A stretch of DNA of 64,000 bases from positions 164,016 to 228,015 of the forward strand of contig NZ_LBJC01000030.1 of assembly GCF_004114535.1 (NCBI RefSeq). The letters run 5' to 3'. Position numbers and translations under genes: made by a program. The notes below the pieces were generated by a model. That model was not told the DNA's origin, did not search any database, and worked only from the letters and a program-made list of their open reading frames with translations. Positions within the stretch are counted from its first letter, which is position 1, and each line of letters begins with the position of its first letter. The DNA is from Bradyrhizobium nanningense. GTDB taxonomy: Bacteria > Pseudomonadota > Alphaproteobacteria > Rhizobiales > Xanthobacteraceae. Shown one piece after another: positions 28,647-37,548 of the stretch.

Positions 28647-29105
28647 CTACGGCTTCTGCTGGAATTCTTCCTTGGAGACGTAGTTGAAATCCTCGACCAG
28701 GACGTCCTGGACGACGTCAGCCTGCATCCGCTCGTTGACGCGCTGCTTGATCGCCGTCGTCAGGATGGAGAGGTCGTAACGGGCGAGCTTCCTGAAGTCG
28801 AGACGGTCGTCGGCGTAGATCCTGCGAAAGGCCTCGTCGACGACGAACGGCTCCGGCGGAACGTTGAGCTGGTGCATGGTCCGCGCCTCCACGGTGTAGA
28901 CGAAGCGCGCGACGATATAGCCCTGCACATTGCCGTTCTCGACCATGGGCACGCTCAGTGCCCGCGTCTTCTGGTATTGCAGCCCGTCGAGATATTCGTC
29001 CTTCGCCGGCAGAAGGCTGCCGTTTTCCTTCCAATAAGCCACGGCATAGCTCGTGCCCGCAGTGAGGATGCATACCCAGAGTCCGGCCAGCACCAGTCTG
29101 ATCAT
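28647..29105 (-). CDS. Membrane-anchored flagellar-locus protein, unknown
   Basis: 152 residues. One N-terminal membrane helix or uncleaved signal (MIRLVLAGLWVCILTAGTSYAVAYW) is followed by a mixed domain with VPMVENGNVQGYIVARFVYTVEA and a C-terminal helix-strand LTTAIKQRVNERMQADVVQDVLVEDFNYV. That topology recalls FliL, but a distinct FliL gene exists at 48953. The ATG overlaps the flgN-like stop (ATGA), so it is part of the flagellar operon and is its last gene. It is probably periplasmic and basal-body related; function unproven. Confidence 0.75.
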   Translation of the reverse strand: MIRLVLAGLWVCILTAGTSYAVAYWKENGSLLPAKDEYLDGLQYQKTRALSVPMVENGNVQGYIVARFVYTVEARTMHQLNVPPEPFVVDEAFRRIYADDRLDFRKLARYDLSILTTAIKQRVNERMQADVVQDVLVEDFNYVSKEEFQQKP

Positions 29106-29614
29106 TTTCCGTCCTGCGCTGCGCGACCGGTATAGGTGCCGTCCGACTCGGCCTCCTTGATCGCCTTGACGATGATGCCGGCGACCTCGCGCACCGCGTC
29201 ATAGTGCATTTCGAGGATCGAGCGATTCCGCTCGAGTTTTTCGCGCAGCCGCTGAATCTCCGCGGTGACCTCGACTTCGCCGCCGAGATGCATCCGCGCC
29301 CGCATCAGGCGGACGAATTCGAGCATGCTCCGGCTCTTGCGCGCGCTGAAGTCGTCGAAATCGATCTTCTTGCCCGTGGCGAGCGCGGCCGTCTCCTCTT
29401 CGACGATGCTCTCGAGCCGGCGGATCGCAGACAGCAGGCCGCGCACCTCGTCCGATCTCACCGCATCGGCGCCGTCGACCACGGCCTCGCTGCTCACGAT
29501 TGGCAGCAACACGGGAAGCAGCGCATCGCCTGCCGCTGCGTCCGTCGTGATCACCTCGGTGTCCGCGACCGGCTGTTCGATCGCCATGGCCGCCGCGCCT
29601 TCTTGTACCTGCAT
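29102..29614 (-). CDS. flgN: FlgN-like flagellar export chaperone
   Basis: 170 residues. The C-terminal two thirds is helical: VRGLLSAIRRLESIVEEETAALATGKKIDFDDFSARKSRSMLEFVRLMRAR, a heptad-rich pattern seen in alphaproteobacterial FlgN-type chaperones for FlgK/FlgL. A final amphipathic helix follows. The first 50 residues are Ala/Val-rich and poorly conserved in type. The start at 29614 has a GAGGGG site; an internal ATG at 29587 is possible. The gene is in the same operon as fliJ and the flgJ-like gene. Confidence 0.65.
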   Translation of the reverse strand: MQVQEGAAAMAIEQPVADTEVITTDAAAGDALLPVLLPIVSSEAVVDGADAVRSDEVRGLLSAIRRLESIVEEETAALATGKKIDFDDFSARKSRSMLEFVRLMRARMHLGGEVEVTAEIQRLREKLERNRSILEMHYDAVREVAGIIVKAIKEAESDGTYTGRAAQDGK

Positions 29615-29656
29615 AGAAACTTCACCCCTCAACTTCTGTCACCCATTCGCGGACCA

Positions 29657-30136
29657 TCATCCCGCCTTGTCCGCAACGTTCGGTGCCGCTGGATGCGCAG
29701 CAGCGAGCCGATCGGCGATGCCGATGCCCTTGCCCTTTGCCAGCTGGTTGCCAAGCTGCTCCGCCAGCATCGACTTCCAGACCCCGCCAGCCGTGCCCTT
29801 GCCGAAGACCTCCTCCGACTCCTTCGGCAGCATCGTCTCGACGAAGGTCTGGAGGATGAAAGCTTCGAACTTCCGATAGACCTCGCCGGATGCCGGCGCC
29901 TTGATCACCCGAACCGGCGCGCCGTTCACCGCGCTCGACTGCGCCTCGGACAGGTGCGCCGCGGATTGGTCGGCTGCCACTGCTGCGGCTTTGCCGACCT
30001 CTGCATCCATCGTGGCGGCGAAGTCGGCGCCGGAAGATTTCAGTGCATCGAGTTTCGCGGTCGCTGCGCGCTGCGTCACGGGATCGGCGGCCCCGAGGAC
30101 GTCGAGTACGAGGTCTGGCGTCGCTGTCACGATCAT
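29657..30136 (-). CDS. flgJ: Rod-binding protein (FlgJ N-domain type)
   Basis: 159 residues. The rod-binding domain is recognisable at about 85-145: VYRKFEAFILQTFVETMLPKESEEVFGKGTAGGVWKSMLAEQLGNQLAKGKGIGIADRL. There is no muramidase domain, the usual state in alphaproteobacteria. A separate transglycosylase gene at 38905 can supply that activity. It probably acts as a rod cap in the periplasm. The ATG overlaps the fliJ-like stop (ATGA). Confidence 0.85.
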   Translation of the reverse strand: MIVTATPDLVLDVLGAADPVTQRAATAKLDALKSSGADFAATMDAEVGKAAAVAADQSAAHLSEAQSSAVNGAPVRVIKAPASGEVYRKFEAFILQTFVETMLPKESEEVFGKGTAGGVWKSMLAEQLGNQLAKGKGIGIADRLAAAHPAAPNVADKAG

Positions 30137-30552
30137 GTCTTGTTCCGGTTGGCTGGCCGTGGCGTCCACGCGCGCACGGCAGGGCTTAGTCCCGTCATCT
30201 CCTCGAGAACCCGCTTCTCCGCGTCGCGGAGCTTGTCGGCCAGTGCCGCCTTCGCGACCTCCTCGAGCTGCTTCACGCGGCGGTTCTCCGCGCGAACCTG
30301 GTCGAGCTGCTGGGCGGCCTGCGCCTCGACCGCGCGCGCACCGACGCTCGTCCTGTTGAGGCGCCGCGCGATCGATTCGCTCGACGAGCCCGCCGGCGGC
30401 TTGCCGTCGTTCAAGGCTCCCACCAGCCATTCCTGCTCGTGCTGCAGGCTGCGCTCCTGCTGCCGCAACTGCGCAAGCTGCCATTCGGACAGCCGGAGCT
30501 GGAGCTTCATCAGCGAGACCATCCGGCCGAGCTTGTCCGCGCGCGAGGTCAT
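30133..30552 (-). CDS. fliJ: FliJ-like export ATPase-associated protein
   Basis: 139 residues, almost entirely coiled coil (KLQLRLSEWQLAQLRQQERSLQHEQEWLVGALND; LDQVRAENRRVKQLEEVAKAALADKLRDAEKRVLEEM). Size, composition and operon position match FliJ, the stalk of the FliI ring that helps dock cargo at FlhA. Identification rests on pattern and context rather than strong sequence motifs. It begins 5 nt upstream of the fliR stop. Confidence 0.65.
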   Translation of the reverse strand: MTSRADKLGRMVSLMKLQLRLSEWQLAQLRQQERSLQHEQEWLVGALNDGKPPAGSSSESIARRLNRTSVGARAVEAQAAQQLDQVRAENRRVKQLEEVAKAALADKLRDAEKRVLEEMTGLSPAVRAWTPRPANRNKT

Positions 30553-30557
30553 GCCAG

Positions 30558-31310
30558 TTACTCCGCCAGCCAGGACGAGACGCCGAGCATGAATTGCGTC
30601 AGCAGTTCGTCGCTGGTGAGGTAGAGCAGCAGGAAGCCGCCGAACAGCACGAAGGGCACGGAGATGAAATAGACCGGAATTGCCGGTGTCAGCTTGTTGA
30701 TCAGGCCGACCGCCAGGTTGACGATCACCGAATAGACGATGAAAGGGCTGGTGATCCGCAGCGTCAGCACGAACGCCTCGGACAAGCGGCCGACCAGCTG
30801 GTCGAGCGCCATGCCGCCGCCGAGCCTGTCGCCGGGATGCCAGACGTCGTAGGAGTTCATCAGCCCGCGCAGGACCTGCCAATGCTGGTCGGTCATGAAG
30901 AACAGCGTGGTGACCGATACCATGATCAGCGGCACCAGCGCCGGCGCCGGATCGCTGTCGGCAACCGGCGTCCCCGGGATGTTGCTGAGGCCAATCGCGC
31001 TCGCCATCACGGTCGCCATAGTCTGGAGCGCGAGGAAGAACACCCGCCCGCCGAGCCCAATGACGCTGCCGACCAGCAGCTCGGAGCAGATCAGGAGTGC
31101 CAGCGTCAGCGGCGCGGCGTTGTCCGTGAGAGGTTTCAGAACCGCGATCAGGATCGGCGCCAGCGCGAACGTCGTGACCAGCGCGACGAACAGGCGGACC
31201 TGGGCCGGAACGTTGACGCTGGAATAGCCGGGCACCAGCATCAGGCAAGCGCCGATGCGGCAGAACACGATGAACGTCACCAGCACGCTGTCGGCGAGAC
31301 CGCTGATCAC
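30558..31310 (-). CDS. fliR: Flagellar export gate protein FliR
   Basis: 250 residues with about six membrane segments. The opening VISGLADSVLVTFIVFCRIGACLMLVPGYSSVNVPAQVRLFVAL is the FliR hallmark. It starts at a GTG that overlaps the flhA stop (GTGA), and no ATG is available nearby. With FliP and FliQ it forms the gate at the centre of the MS ring. Confidence 0.93.
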   Translation of the reverse strand: MISGLADSVLVTFIVFCRIGACLMLVPGYSSVNVPAQVRLFVALVTTFALAPILIAVLKPLTDNAAPLTLALLICSELLVGSVIGLGGRVFFLALQTMATVMASAIGLSNIPGTPVADSDPAPALVPLIMVSVTTLFFMTDQHWQVLRGLMNSYDVWHPGDRLGGGMALDQLVGRLSEAFVLTLRITSPFIVYSVIVNLAVGLINKLTPAIPVYFISVPFVLFGGFLLLYLTSDELLTQFMLGVSSWLAE

Positions 31311-33388
31311 GAGATGGCTCCGAGTGCCCTGATCTCCGCGCTGCGCGCGACCTCGACATGCGACAGCACCGGCAATGTCGGGAACACCCGTTCCAGAATC
31401 ATCCGGACATAGGGGCGCGCTTCGGGCGTCACCGCCAGCACCACGCTGGTGCCGCTTTCGGTGAATTTGCGGATCGCAGCGCTGGCTTCGGTTGCGAATT
31501 GCTCGATCAGGCGCGGATCGGCGTCGAATTCGACGACGTCGCCCTTGGCGTCGCGCTTCAGGCTCTGATGGAACGCGAGGTCCCAGCGGTTGCCGAGACG
31601 CACGACGTTGAGCACGCCGTTGTCGGAGAGATCGCCGCAGATCTGCTGGGCAAGCCGCGTCCGCACGTGCTCGGCGACCTGCTCGGAGCGCCGCACATGG
31701 GGCGCGATCTCGGCGATCGCCTCGAGGATGAGGTGGAGGTTGCGAATGGAGACCCGCTCGGCCAGCAGGATCTTCAGGATCGCCAGCAGGCCCGAATAGG
31801 AGATCTGCGACGGGCAGAGATCCTCGACCAGGCGCTTGTACTCGGGATCGAGCCGGTCGAGCAGCGCGCGCATGTCCTTGTAGGACAAGAGCTGGGCGAG
31901 GTTCGCCCTGATCACTTCGCTCAAGTGCGTGAGCAGCACCGACAGATTGTCGACCGGCTTGCAGCCCTGCCGCTTGATCTCGTCGGTGAAGGCTTCCGTC
32001 ACCCACAGCGCCTTCATGCCGAAGGCGGGCTCGACCACCTCTTCGCCCGGCACGTCGGGCTTGCCGTCCTTGTCGACCAGCACGAGCACCTCGCCGAGCC
32101 TGAGCTCGCCATGGGCGACGCGGGTGTCGTGGATCCGGATCTGGTAGCCCTTGGGATCGATCGAGAGATTGTCGGTGAGCTTGATCTCGGGAATGACGAA
32201 GCCGTATTGCTTGGCGAACTTCTTGCGGATCTTGGCCACGCGGTGCGCAAGCTCGGTGCGCGAGCCCAGCAGATGGACCGAAAGGTGGCCGCCGAGCGCC
32301 AGCTCGATCTCGGCCGTCTTGAGCTGCTCCTTGACGGATTCCTTGACCTCGGTCTGGGCACGCTCGTCGGCCTTGAGGGCCGCCTCCTTGCGCTCCCGGG
32401 CCGCCTGCCGCCTCGGCAGCGTATAGCCGACGAAGGCCATGACACCGCCGAGCAGCACGAAGGGTGCCATCGGCAGGCCCGGCATCAGGGCGAGCACGAA
32501 CATCATCAGCGCGGCGGCCGACACCGCGCGCGGATAGCCGCCGAGCTGCCGCAGCACCGCCTGCTCCGCCGACCCCCTGGTGCCGCCCTTGGAGACCAGC
32601 AGGCCCGCCGACAGCGACACGATCAGCGCCGGCATCTGCGACACCAGACCATCGCCGACGGAGAGCTTGGTATAGACGTCCGCGGCACGCGTCAGGGTCA
32701 GTCCGTGATGGGTGACACCGATGACGATGCCGCCGAAGATGTTGATCGCGGTGATGATGAGGCCGGCGATGGCGTCGCCGCGGACGAATTTCGAGGCGCC
32801 GTCCATGGCGCCGAAGAAGGCGCTCTCCTCTTCGAGCTCGCGGCGGCGGCGCTGGGCTTCCTTGTCGTCGATCAGGCCGGCGGACAGGTCCGCGTCGATC
32901 GCCATCTGCTTGCCGGGAATGGCGTCCAGGGTAAAACGGGCGCCGACTTCGGCGATACGCGTCGCGCCCTTGGTGATCACGACGAAGTTCACGGTGACCA
33001 GGATGGCGAAGATGATCAGACCGATGACGAAGTCGCCGCCCATGACGAACTTCGAGAAGCCGGCGACGACGTAGCCGGCGGCCTGTTCGCCCTCCCCGCC
33101 CCGCGACAGGATCAGGCGCGTCGTCGCGATATTCAGTGCCAGGCGCAGGATCGTCGCGATCAGCAGCACGGTCGGGAAGGCCGAGAAGTCGAGCGGTCTC
33201 TGAATCCACAGTGCGACCATCAGGATCAGCGCCGACAGCGCGATCGAGAACGCAAGGCCGAGGTCGATCAGGATCGGGGGAATCGGCAGGAACAGAATCG
33301 TGAGCATGGTCACGATGCCGGCCGCGAAAAAGGCGTCGGCCCCGAGGCGGCGCGGGCTGGGCAGGCTAGCAGCTAACGTATCGGCCAT
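31307..33388 (-). CDS. flhA: Flagellar export gate protein FlhA
   Basis: 693 residues, the usual length. Eight N-terminal membrane segments include the FHIPEP-type loop (VARIAE-like EVGARFTLDAIPGKQMAIDADLSAGLIDDKEAQRRRRELEEESAFFGAMDGASKFVRGDAIAG). The large cytoplasmic C-domain begins at about 340. It binds chaperones and cargo and uses the proton gradient. The promoter side carries the proposed lateral-flagellar box at 33433. Confidence 0.96.
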   Translation of the reverse strand: MADTLAASLPSPRRLGADAFFAAGIVTMLTILFLPIPPILIDLGLAFSIALSALILMVALWIQRPLDFSAFPTVLLIATILRLALNIATTRLILSRGGEGEQAAGYVVAGFSKFVMGGDFVIGLIIFAILVTVNFVVITKGATRIAEVGARFTLDAIPGKQMAIDADLSAGLIDDKEAQRRRRELEEESAFFGAMDGASKFVRGDAIAGLIITAINIFGGIVIGVTHHGLTLTRAADVYTKLSVGDGLVSQMPALIVSLSAGLLVSKGGTRGSAEQAVLRQLGGYPRAVSAAALMMFVLALMPGLPMAPFVLLGGVMAFVGYTLPRRQAARERKEAALKADERAQTEVKESVKEQLKTAEIELALGGHLSVHLLGSRTELAHRVAKIRKKFAKQYGFVIPEIKLTDNLSIDPKGYQIRIHDTRVAHGELRLGEVLVLVDKDGKPDVPGEEVVEPAFGMKALWVTEAFTDEIKRQGCKPVDNLSVLLTHLSEVIRANLAQLLSYKDMRALLDRLDPEYKRLVEDLCPSQISYSGLLAILKILLAERVSIRNLHLILEAIAEIAPHVRRSEQVAEHVRTRLAQQICGDLSDNGVLNVVRLGNRWDLAFHQSLKRDAKGDVVEFDADPRLIEQFATEASAAIRKFTESGTSVVLAVTPEARPYVRMILERVFPTLPVLSHVEVARSAEIRALGAIS

Positions 33389-33432
33389 GGGTCACCGGCG
33401 GAGGAGTCCGGTTCGCAATCTGCCGCGCAAAG

Positions 33433-33445
33433 CTTACGCGAGGGT
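33433..33445 (-). promoter_or_regulatory. Proposed lateral-flagellar box upstream of flhA
   Basis: The coding strand reads ACCCTCGCGTAAG followed by CTTTGCGCGGCAG. It matches the AGCYTCGCGCAAG element found before lafA2, motA, fliF and flgE at 11 of 13 positions against the lafA2 copy. It sits 44 nt before the flhA ATG. Confidence 0.5.
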
Positions 33446-33466
33446 GGTGGCAGGTCGCCGCCAGGA

Positions 33467-33733
33467 TCAGAAGCCGTGCTCGATCCGCGAATAGACCATC
33501 TCGGTGAAAGTGGAGAGATGCGCGCCGATGAAGGAGCCGGAGACGGCAACGACCAGCAGAATGACGATGATCTTCGGAACGAAGGTCAGCGTCACCTCCT
33601 GGATCTGGGTCAGGGCCTGGATCAGCGCGATCACGGTGCCGACCAGCATCGCGGCGCCGACCGCGGGCCCGGAGGCCACGATGATGGTCCAGATCGCCGC
33701 CTGGACGATATCGAGAGCGTCGCGCTCGTTCAT
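33467..33733 (-). CDS. fliQ: Flagellar export gate protein FliQ
   Basis: 88 residues with two membrane helices: ALDIVQAAIWTIIVASGPAVGAAMLVGTVIALIQALTQIQEVTLTFVPK is the FliQ signature. The ATG overlaps the flgD stop (ATGA). It joins FliP and FliR in the export gate. Confidence 0.95.
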   Translation of the reverse strand: MNERDALDIVQAAIWTIIVASGPAVGAAMLVGTVIALIQALTQIQEVTLTFVPKIIVILLVVAVSGSFIGAHLSTFTEMVYSRIEHGF

Positions 33734-34152
33734 GACTGGCTGATCGTGAGCCCGGGCCCGACCGCGACCTTGGTGCCGTCCTGAAGGGTCGCGATGGAGC
33801 CATCGCTGTTGATGGCGACCGAAGCGACCTTGCCGCTGAAGCTGGCACCGGTGGAGTCGGTGAAGCTGACGGTCTTCCCGATCAGGCTGTTGGCCTGCGA
33901 CAAGGACTGCGACGACAGCAGCGCGTCCAGCTTCGAATTCGTCTGCATCGCCTGCTCGACCGTCGAGAGCTGGGCGAACTGGCTCATATATTGCGAGGTG
34001 TCCATCGGATTGGTCGGATCCTGGTTCTTCATCTCGGCGATCAGGAGCTGAAGAAACGTATTGTAGTCGACGCCGTTGCTCGACGTCGTCGTGGTCTGGC
34101 CAGTCGAGTTGGACGACTTGCTTGTGCTGTCGGTCGCGCTGGTGACGTTCAT
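33730..34152 (-). CDS. flgD: Hook-capping protein FlgD
   Basis: 140 residues, shorter than enteric FlgD but normal for rhizobia. The conserved core VDYNTFLQLLIAEMKNQDPTNPMDTSQYMSQFAQLSTVEQAMQTN lies at about 29-73 after a Ser/Thr-rich leader. The C-terminal beta module (SLIGKTVSFTDSTGASFSGKVASVAI) is short. The start at 34152 has a GGAGAG site. It caps the growing hook. Confidence 0.93.
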   Translation of the reverse strand: MNVTSATDSTSKSSNSTGQTTTTSSNGVDYNTFLQLLIAEMKNQDPTNPMDTSQYMSQFAQLSTVEQAMQTNSKLDALLSSQSLSQANSLIGKTVSFTDSTGASFSGKVASVAINSDGSIATLQDGTKVAVGPGLTISQS

Positions 34153-34166
34153 GTGACTCTCCGCTG

Positions 34167-34577
34167 TCAGGCAGCCTCGAAGGGGGAAACGGTGGCGGCG
34201 CCGGCCAGGATCGCCTGCTCCACCGGGAACAGGGCCCGGATCCGCTTGAGCGCCTCGAAGTAACGCGTCGCCTGGACCAGCTCGTCGACCGCGCCGAGTC
34301 CCTCCAGCATCTCGCGGCTCTCGCACACGGCACACAGGGCCGCGTGATGCTGCGCGTAGAGCGCGGCGGCGTCGCGGATGTCAGTCGGATTCATCAGCAT
34401 GAGCTGGACGATGAAATAGAGCTGCCGCAACGCCGTGGTGGCATCGGAGGCTTGCATGACCTGCCCTTCGAGCAGGAACATCACGTCGTTGACGAGCTCG
34501 ACGGAGACCTTGCGGTCCACGCGAAGCACCGCGCCGTTGATGTAGATGCGTTCGCCCGCCCGCAAGGAGACTTTCAT
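34167..34577 (-). CDS. flbT: Flagellin mRNA regulator FlbT
   Basis: 136 residues, with the family opening MKVSLRAGERIYINGAVLRVDRKVSVELVNDVMFLLEGQVMQ. In alphaproteobacteria FlbT acts post-transcriptionally on flagellin mRNA, by binding the 5' leader in Caulobacter. The two flagellin genes here have conserved leader hairpins that could be its target. It overlaps the flaF stop by one nucleotide. Confidence 0.93.
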   Translation of the reverse strand: MKVSLRAGERIYINGAVLRVDRKVSVELVNDVMFLLEGQVMQASDATTALRQLYFIVQLMLMNPTDIRDAAALYAQHHAALCAVCESREMLEGLGAVDELVQATRYFEALKRIRALFPVEQAILAGAATVSPFEAA

Positions 34578-34921
34578 CAAAGAGCGTCTCGGATCAGGCG
34601 GTTGATTTCAATGAGCTGCATCACGTCGTTCGATCTCTCCTCGCGAAGGCGATCGGCTTCCTTGACGACCCACAGGCCGATCGAGATGATGTCGGCGCGC
34701 AGCTTGTCCGGCAGCCCGTTTTCCGGGTGCGCGAGGTCCTCGATGAAGATCGTCCACAACCGCCGCACATAGAGCAGGCTCTCGACCAGATCCTCGAGGC
34801 TGAAGCGCCCCTTCTGGAGCCGTTCGAGCCGATCGATGCCGAGGCTGAGCGCCTGCCGCTCGCGACCCCGCGCCTCAAAGCCACTCTCGTCGACGACCGC
34901 TTCATAGGCTTCAAACGTCAT
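34577..34921 (-). CDS. flaF: Flagellar biosynthesis regulator FlaF
   Basis: 114 residues: MTFEAYEAVVDESGFEARGRERQALSLGIDRLERLQ, then RRLWTIFIEDLAHPENGLPDKLRADIISIGLWVVKEADRLR, matching FlaF. It promotes flagellin synthesis and secretion and works with FlbT. The start is the ATG at 34921. The gap to flgL has a small dyad (CCTTC-ac-GAAGG at 34970). Confidence 0.92.
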   Translation of the reverse strand: MTFEAYEAVVDESGFEARGRERQALSLGIDRLERLQKGRFSLEDLVESLLYVRRLWTIFIEDLAHPENGLPDKLRADIISIGLWVVKEADRLREERSNDVMQLIEINRLIRDAL

Positions 34922-34988
34922 CAGAACCACTCTAAACAGGAGACCGGACAGCAAGACAAAGGTTACGAGCCTTCACGAAGGAGCCTTC

Positions 34989-36035
34989 TCAGAGATAGTT
35001 GATCAGGCTGATCTTCTGGAGCTGCGAGGTGAGCGCCAGCGCGGTCTGGATCTGGGTCTGCAGGGTGTTGACCCGGACCGAGGCTTCGGTCGGGTCGACC
35101 GCCTCCAGCTTGACGATCTGATTGTTCAGAATGTCCTGCTGCGTCTTGAGCTTTTCAGTGGCGCCGGTAACCCGCTGCTGGACTGTGCCGACGCTGCCGC
35201 CGAGCGCAGCGAGGTCAGTGATGGCATTACCGACGAGGCCAATGGCCTTGTCCACGACGACCTGGAACGTATCCTGGCTCAGGTTCGCGTTCCCGAGATC
35301 CGCCATCATGGTGTAGGCCTCGGCCAGCTTGCGGAAGCCGGTCTGGTTGGCGCTCACGGACGTATCGGCGATCTCGGTCGTCGAGATGCGGCTTTGCATG
35401 ACCTGGTCGGTGGCCGTTGACCAATTGGTGTTCCAAGCCGGGCTCGCGAATTCGGCGTCAAAGGTGGTGTTGAGGAAGGTCTGCATTTGTGCCGGGCTAA
35501 TGCTGCTCACGCTGGCTGAGGATTGCGAGAAGCCGAAGGCCGCAAAGAAATCCGCAACGACCTGGTTCTTGCTGGCCGAGCCGGCCGTGTAGGCCGTGAT
35601 CGGCTGGTTCTGCGTATTGATGCCCGAGAACAGATACGAGCCGTTGTAGGACACGTTCAGCGCGCCGATCAGATCCTGGAGGTTGGAGGACGCAGGCGGC
35701 AGGATGATCCGCCCGCCGCCGTCGGTACTGCGGGCCGCGATCAGGTCCTTGAGGAAAGACGTTGCGGTCGTGTTGAGCTGGGTGATGCGGTTCTGCGTCG
35801 TGTCCAGGCGCCCCGAGACGAGCGCGTTGGTATCAACGAGCTGATCGGCGAAGCTGAAGTCCGCCCGCAACGTGACGTCGCTTCCCGTTGTGGCACCAAG
35901 CTCGAGGCCGACATCGGCGAAGCGGCCGGTGGTGGCTTCCTTCGAGGCCTTGGCCAGCGCGGCCTGATTGTTCGTGATCGAGGACCTCAAGCCCGAGGAC
36001 AGCATCAGGGTCGAGATGTAGTTCGCGCTCATCAT
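34989..36035 (-). CDS. flgL: Hook-filament junction protein FlgL
   Basis: 348 residues. The N-terminal flagellin-like helix (LMLSSGLRSSITNNQAALAKASKEATTGRFADVGLELGATTGSDVTLRADF) and C-terminal helix (TLQTQIQTALALTSQLQKISLINYL) are typical. Two adjacent ATGs (36035 and 36032) are possible starts. It follows flgK by 3 nt. Confidence 0.9.
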   Translation of the reverse strand: MMSANYISTLMLSSGLRSSITNNQAALAKASKEATTGRFADVGLELGATTGSDVTLRADFSFADQLVDTNALVSGRLDTTQNRITQLNTTATSFLKDLIAARSTDGGGRIILPPASSNLQDLIGALNVSYNGSYLFSGINTQNQPITAYTAGSASKNQVVADFFAAFGFSQSSASVSSISPAQMQTFLNTTFDAEFASPAWNTNWSTATDQVMQSRISTTEIADTSVSANQTGFRKLAEAYTMMADLGNANLSQDTFQVVVDKAIGLVGNAITDLAALGGSVGTVQQRVTGATEKLKTQQDILNNQIVKLEAVDPTEASVRVNTLQTQIQTALALTSQLQKISLINYL

Positions 36036-36038
36036 GGC

Positions 36039-37514
36039 TTAATTCCCTACGGCAGCCAGCAGGCTCTGCAACATTTGGTCGACGGTCGAGATGATCTTGG
36101 ACGATGCCGAATAGGTGCGCTCGACCTGAAGCATCAAGGACATCTCGTCGTCCATATTGACGCCGCTGACATTCGACAGCGCCGCGGTGCTGCGCTCGAG
36201 CATCGTTTTCTGGTAGCTCACGTTGGAGTCCGCGGTCTTGCGCTGGTTTTCGATCCAGCTCGTCGACGACGAAGCGAAGTCGACCAGACTGCCGTTCGGC
36301 TTGCCTTGCGTGGTTGCATCGAACGGCTGCGCCGCGTCCATGCCGCCGATGAGCTGCTGCAGCCGGGCCGAGTAGCCGCCGTTGCCGGCGGCGTTGTACT
36401 GGTACGCGGGGTTGCCGCTGATCGCGCCGTCGCGCAGCAGGTTCGGGTTGCCGCCCTGGGCCGGATCGACCGACGCCGCAACACTGATCAGGCCGGCAAG
36501 GCCGACCGAGACGGTGGCGCTCGCCGGCATCGCCGGCGCGCCGGGATAGGTGAAGAGACCGGGAACGTCGGGCAGCGCCGCGGCGGTCTGATCGCTCTCC
36601 CTGAAGGTATTGATCAGGCCGCGCGCGATTTCATCGAGCTGGTCCTGATACGTGACCGTGGCCTTGTCGCGCAGGTCAGCGAGGCCCGCGAGCTTGCCGG
36701 TCTTGATCGGCATCACCGAATTGGCGCCCGTAACAGGCACGCCGTCGATATAGACCGCGTTGCCCGTGGTACCGGCCGTGTAGTTGTTGGTCGCCGCGAA
36801 GCTGACCGAGCGCGCCGTCTTGTCGAACAGGACGACGCCGCTGTCGGTGTAGAGCGCAGCATCGCCGTTGGCGCGGATCGACATCGAGACGCCGACTTCC
36901 TGCGACATCTTCGAAACGATCGTGTCGCGCTGGTCGAGATAGTCGGTGATGTCGTCGCCGGCGATCGTTCCCTTCACGATCGCGGTGTTGACCTTATCGA
37001 ATTGGGTGAGCAGCTGATTGATGTTGGCGACCGAGGTCGCCATGTCGGCGTCCGCGCCCGCGCGCACCGTCTGCACGGTCCTGGTCGCCTCGTTGAGCGA
37101 GGTCGCCATGTCCTTTGCGGACGTCACCGCGGCCTGCGCCAGCGTGGCGTTGTCCGGAGCGTTGGCATATTGCTGCAGTGCCTGCTTCAGCGCATTGAGC
37201 CGCGCCGTCGGCGACTGGCCGAGTTCCGGATCGTCCACCGTGGCCGATGCGATCTTCTGCAGACCATCGTAGATCGCATTCTGCTTGGCCGACGACGAAG
37301 TCGCGATCAAGACGTTGTTGTAGAGACCCGAGCTTGCGGCGCGCTGGATCGCCGCGACATAGACGCCGGCATTGGGCAGGTTGTCCAGCACGGCGATCTT
37401 GCGCGAATAGCCGACGGCGCCGGCACCGGCGATGTTGCGCGAGATCGTCGACGACTGGATGCCCGACGCCATGAGCGAGGCGCGAGCGGAGTCGAGAGCG
37501 GCGGTAAGGGACAT
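36039..37514 (-). CDS. flgK: Hook-associated protein FlgK
   Basis: 491 residues. It starts MSLTAALDSARASLMASGIQSSTISRNIAGAGAVGYSRK, the flg_bb_rod pattern. It ends with SGVNMDDEMSLMLQVERTYSASSKIISTVDQMLQSLL. It forms the proximal junction between hook and filament. It lies 34 nt downstream of flgE. Confidence 0.94.
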   Translation of the reverse strand: MSLTAALDSARASLMASGIQSSTISRNIAGAGAVGYSRKIAVLDNLPNAGVYVAAIQRAASSGLYNNVLIATSSSAKQNAIYDGLQKIASATVDDPELGQSPTARLNALKQALQQYANAPDNATLAQAAVTSAKDMATSLNEATRTVQTVRAGADADMATSVANINQLLTQFDKVNTAIVKGTIAGDDITDYLDQRDTIVSKMSQEVGVSMSIRANGDAALYTDSGVVLFDKTARSVSFAATNNYTAGTTGNAVYIDGVPVTGANSVMPIKTGKLAGLADLRDKATVTYQDQLDEIARGLINTFRESDQTAAALPDVPGLFTYPGAPAMPASATVSVGLAGLISVAASVDPAQGGNPNLLRDGAISGNPAYQYNAAGNGGYSARLQQLIGGMDAAQPFDATTQGKPNGSLVDFASSSTSWIENQRKTADSNVSYQKTMLERSTAALSNVSGVNMDDEMSLMLQVERTYSASSKIISTVDQMLQSLLAAVGN

Positions 37515-37548
37515 GATCTGCTCTTGGCCGGGATGCGTGCCGAACGAC

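Noticed and set aside
31358..33376. A ~670-codon plus-strand frame
   Set aside because: Exact mirror of flhA.
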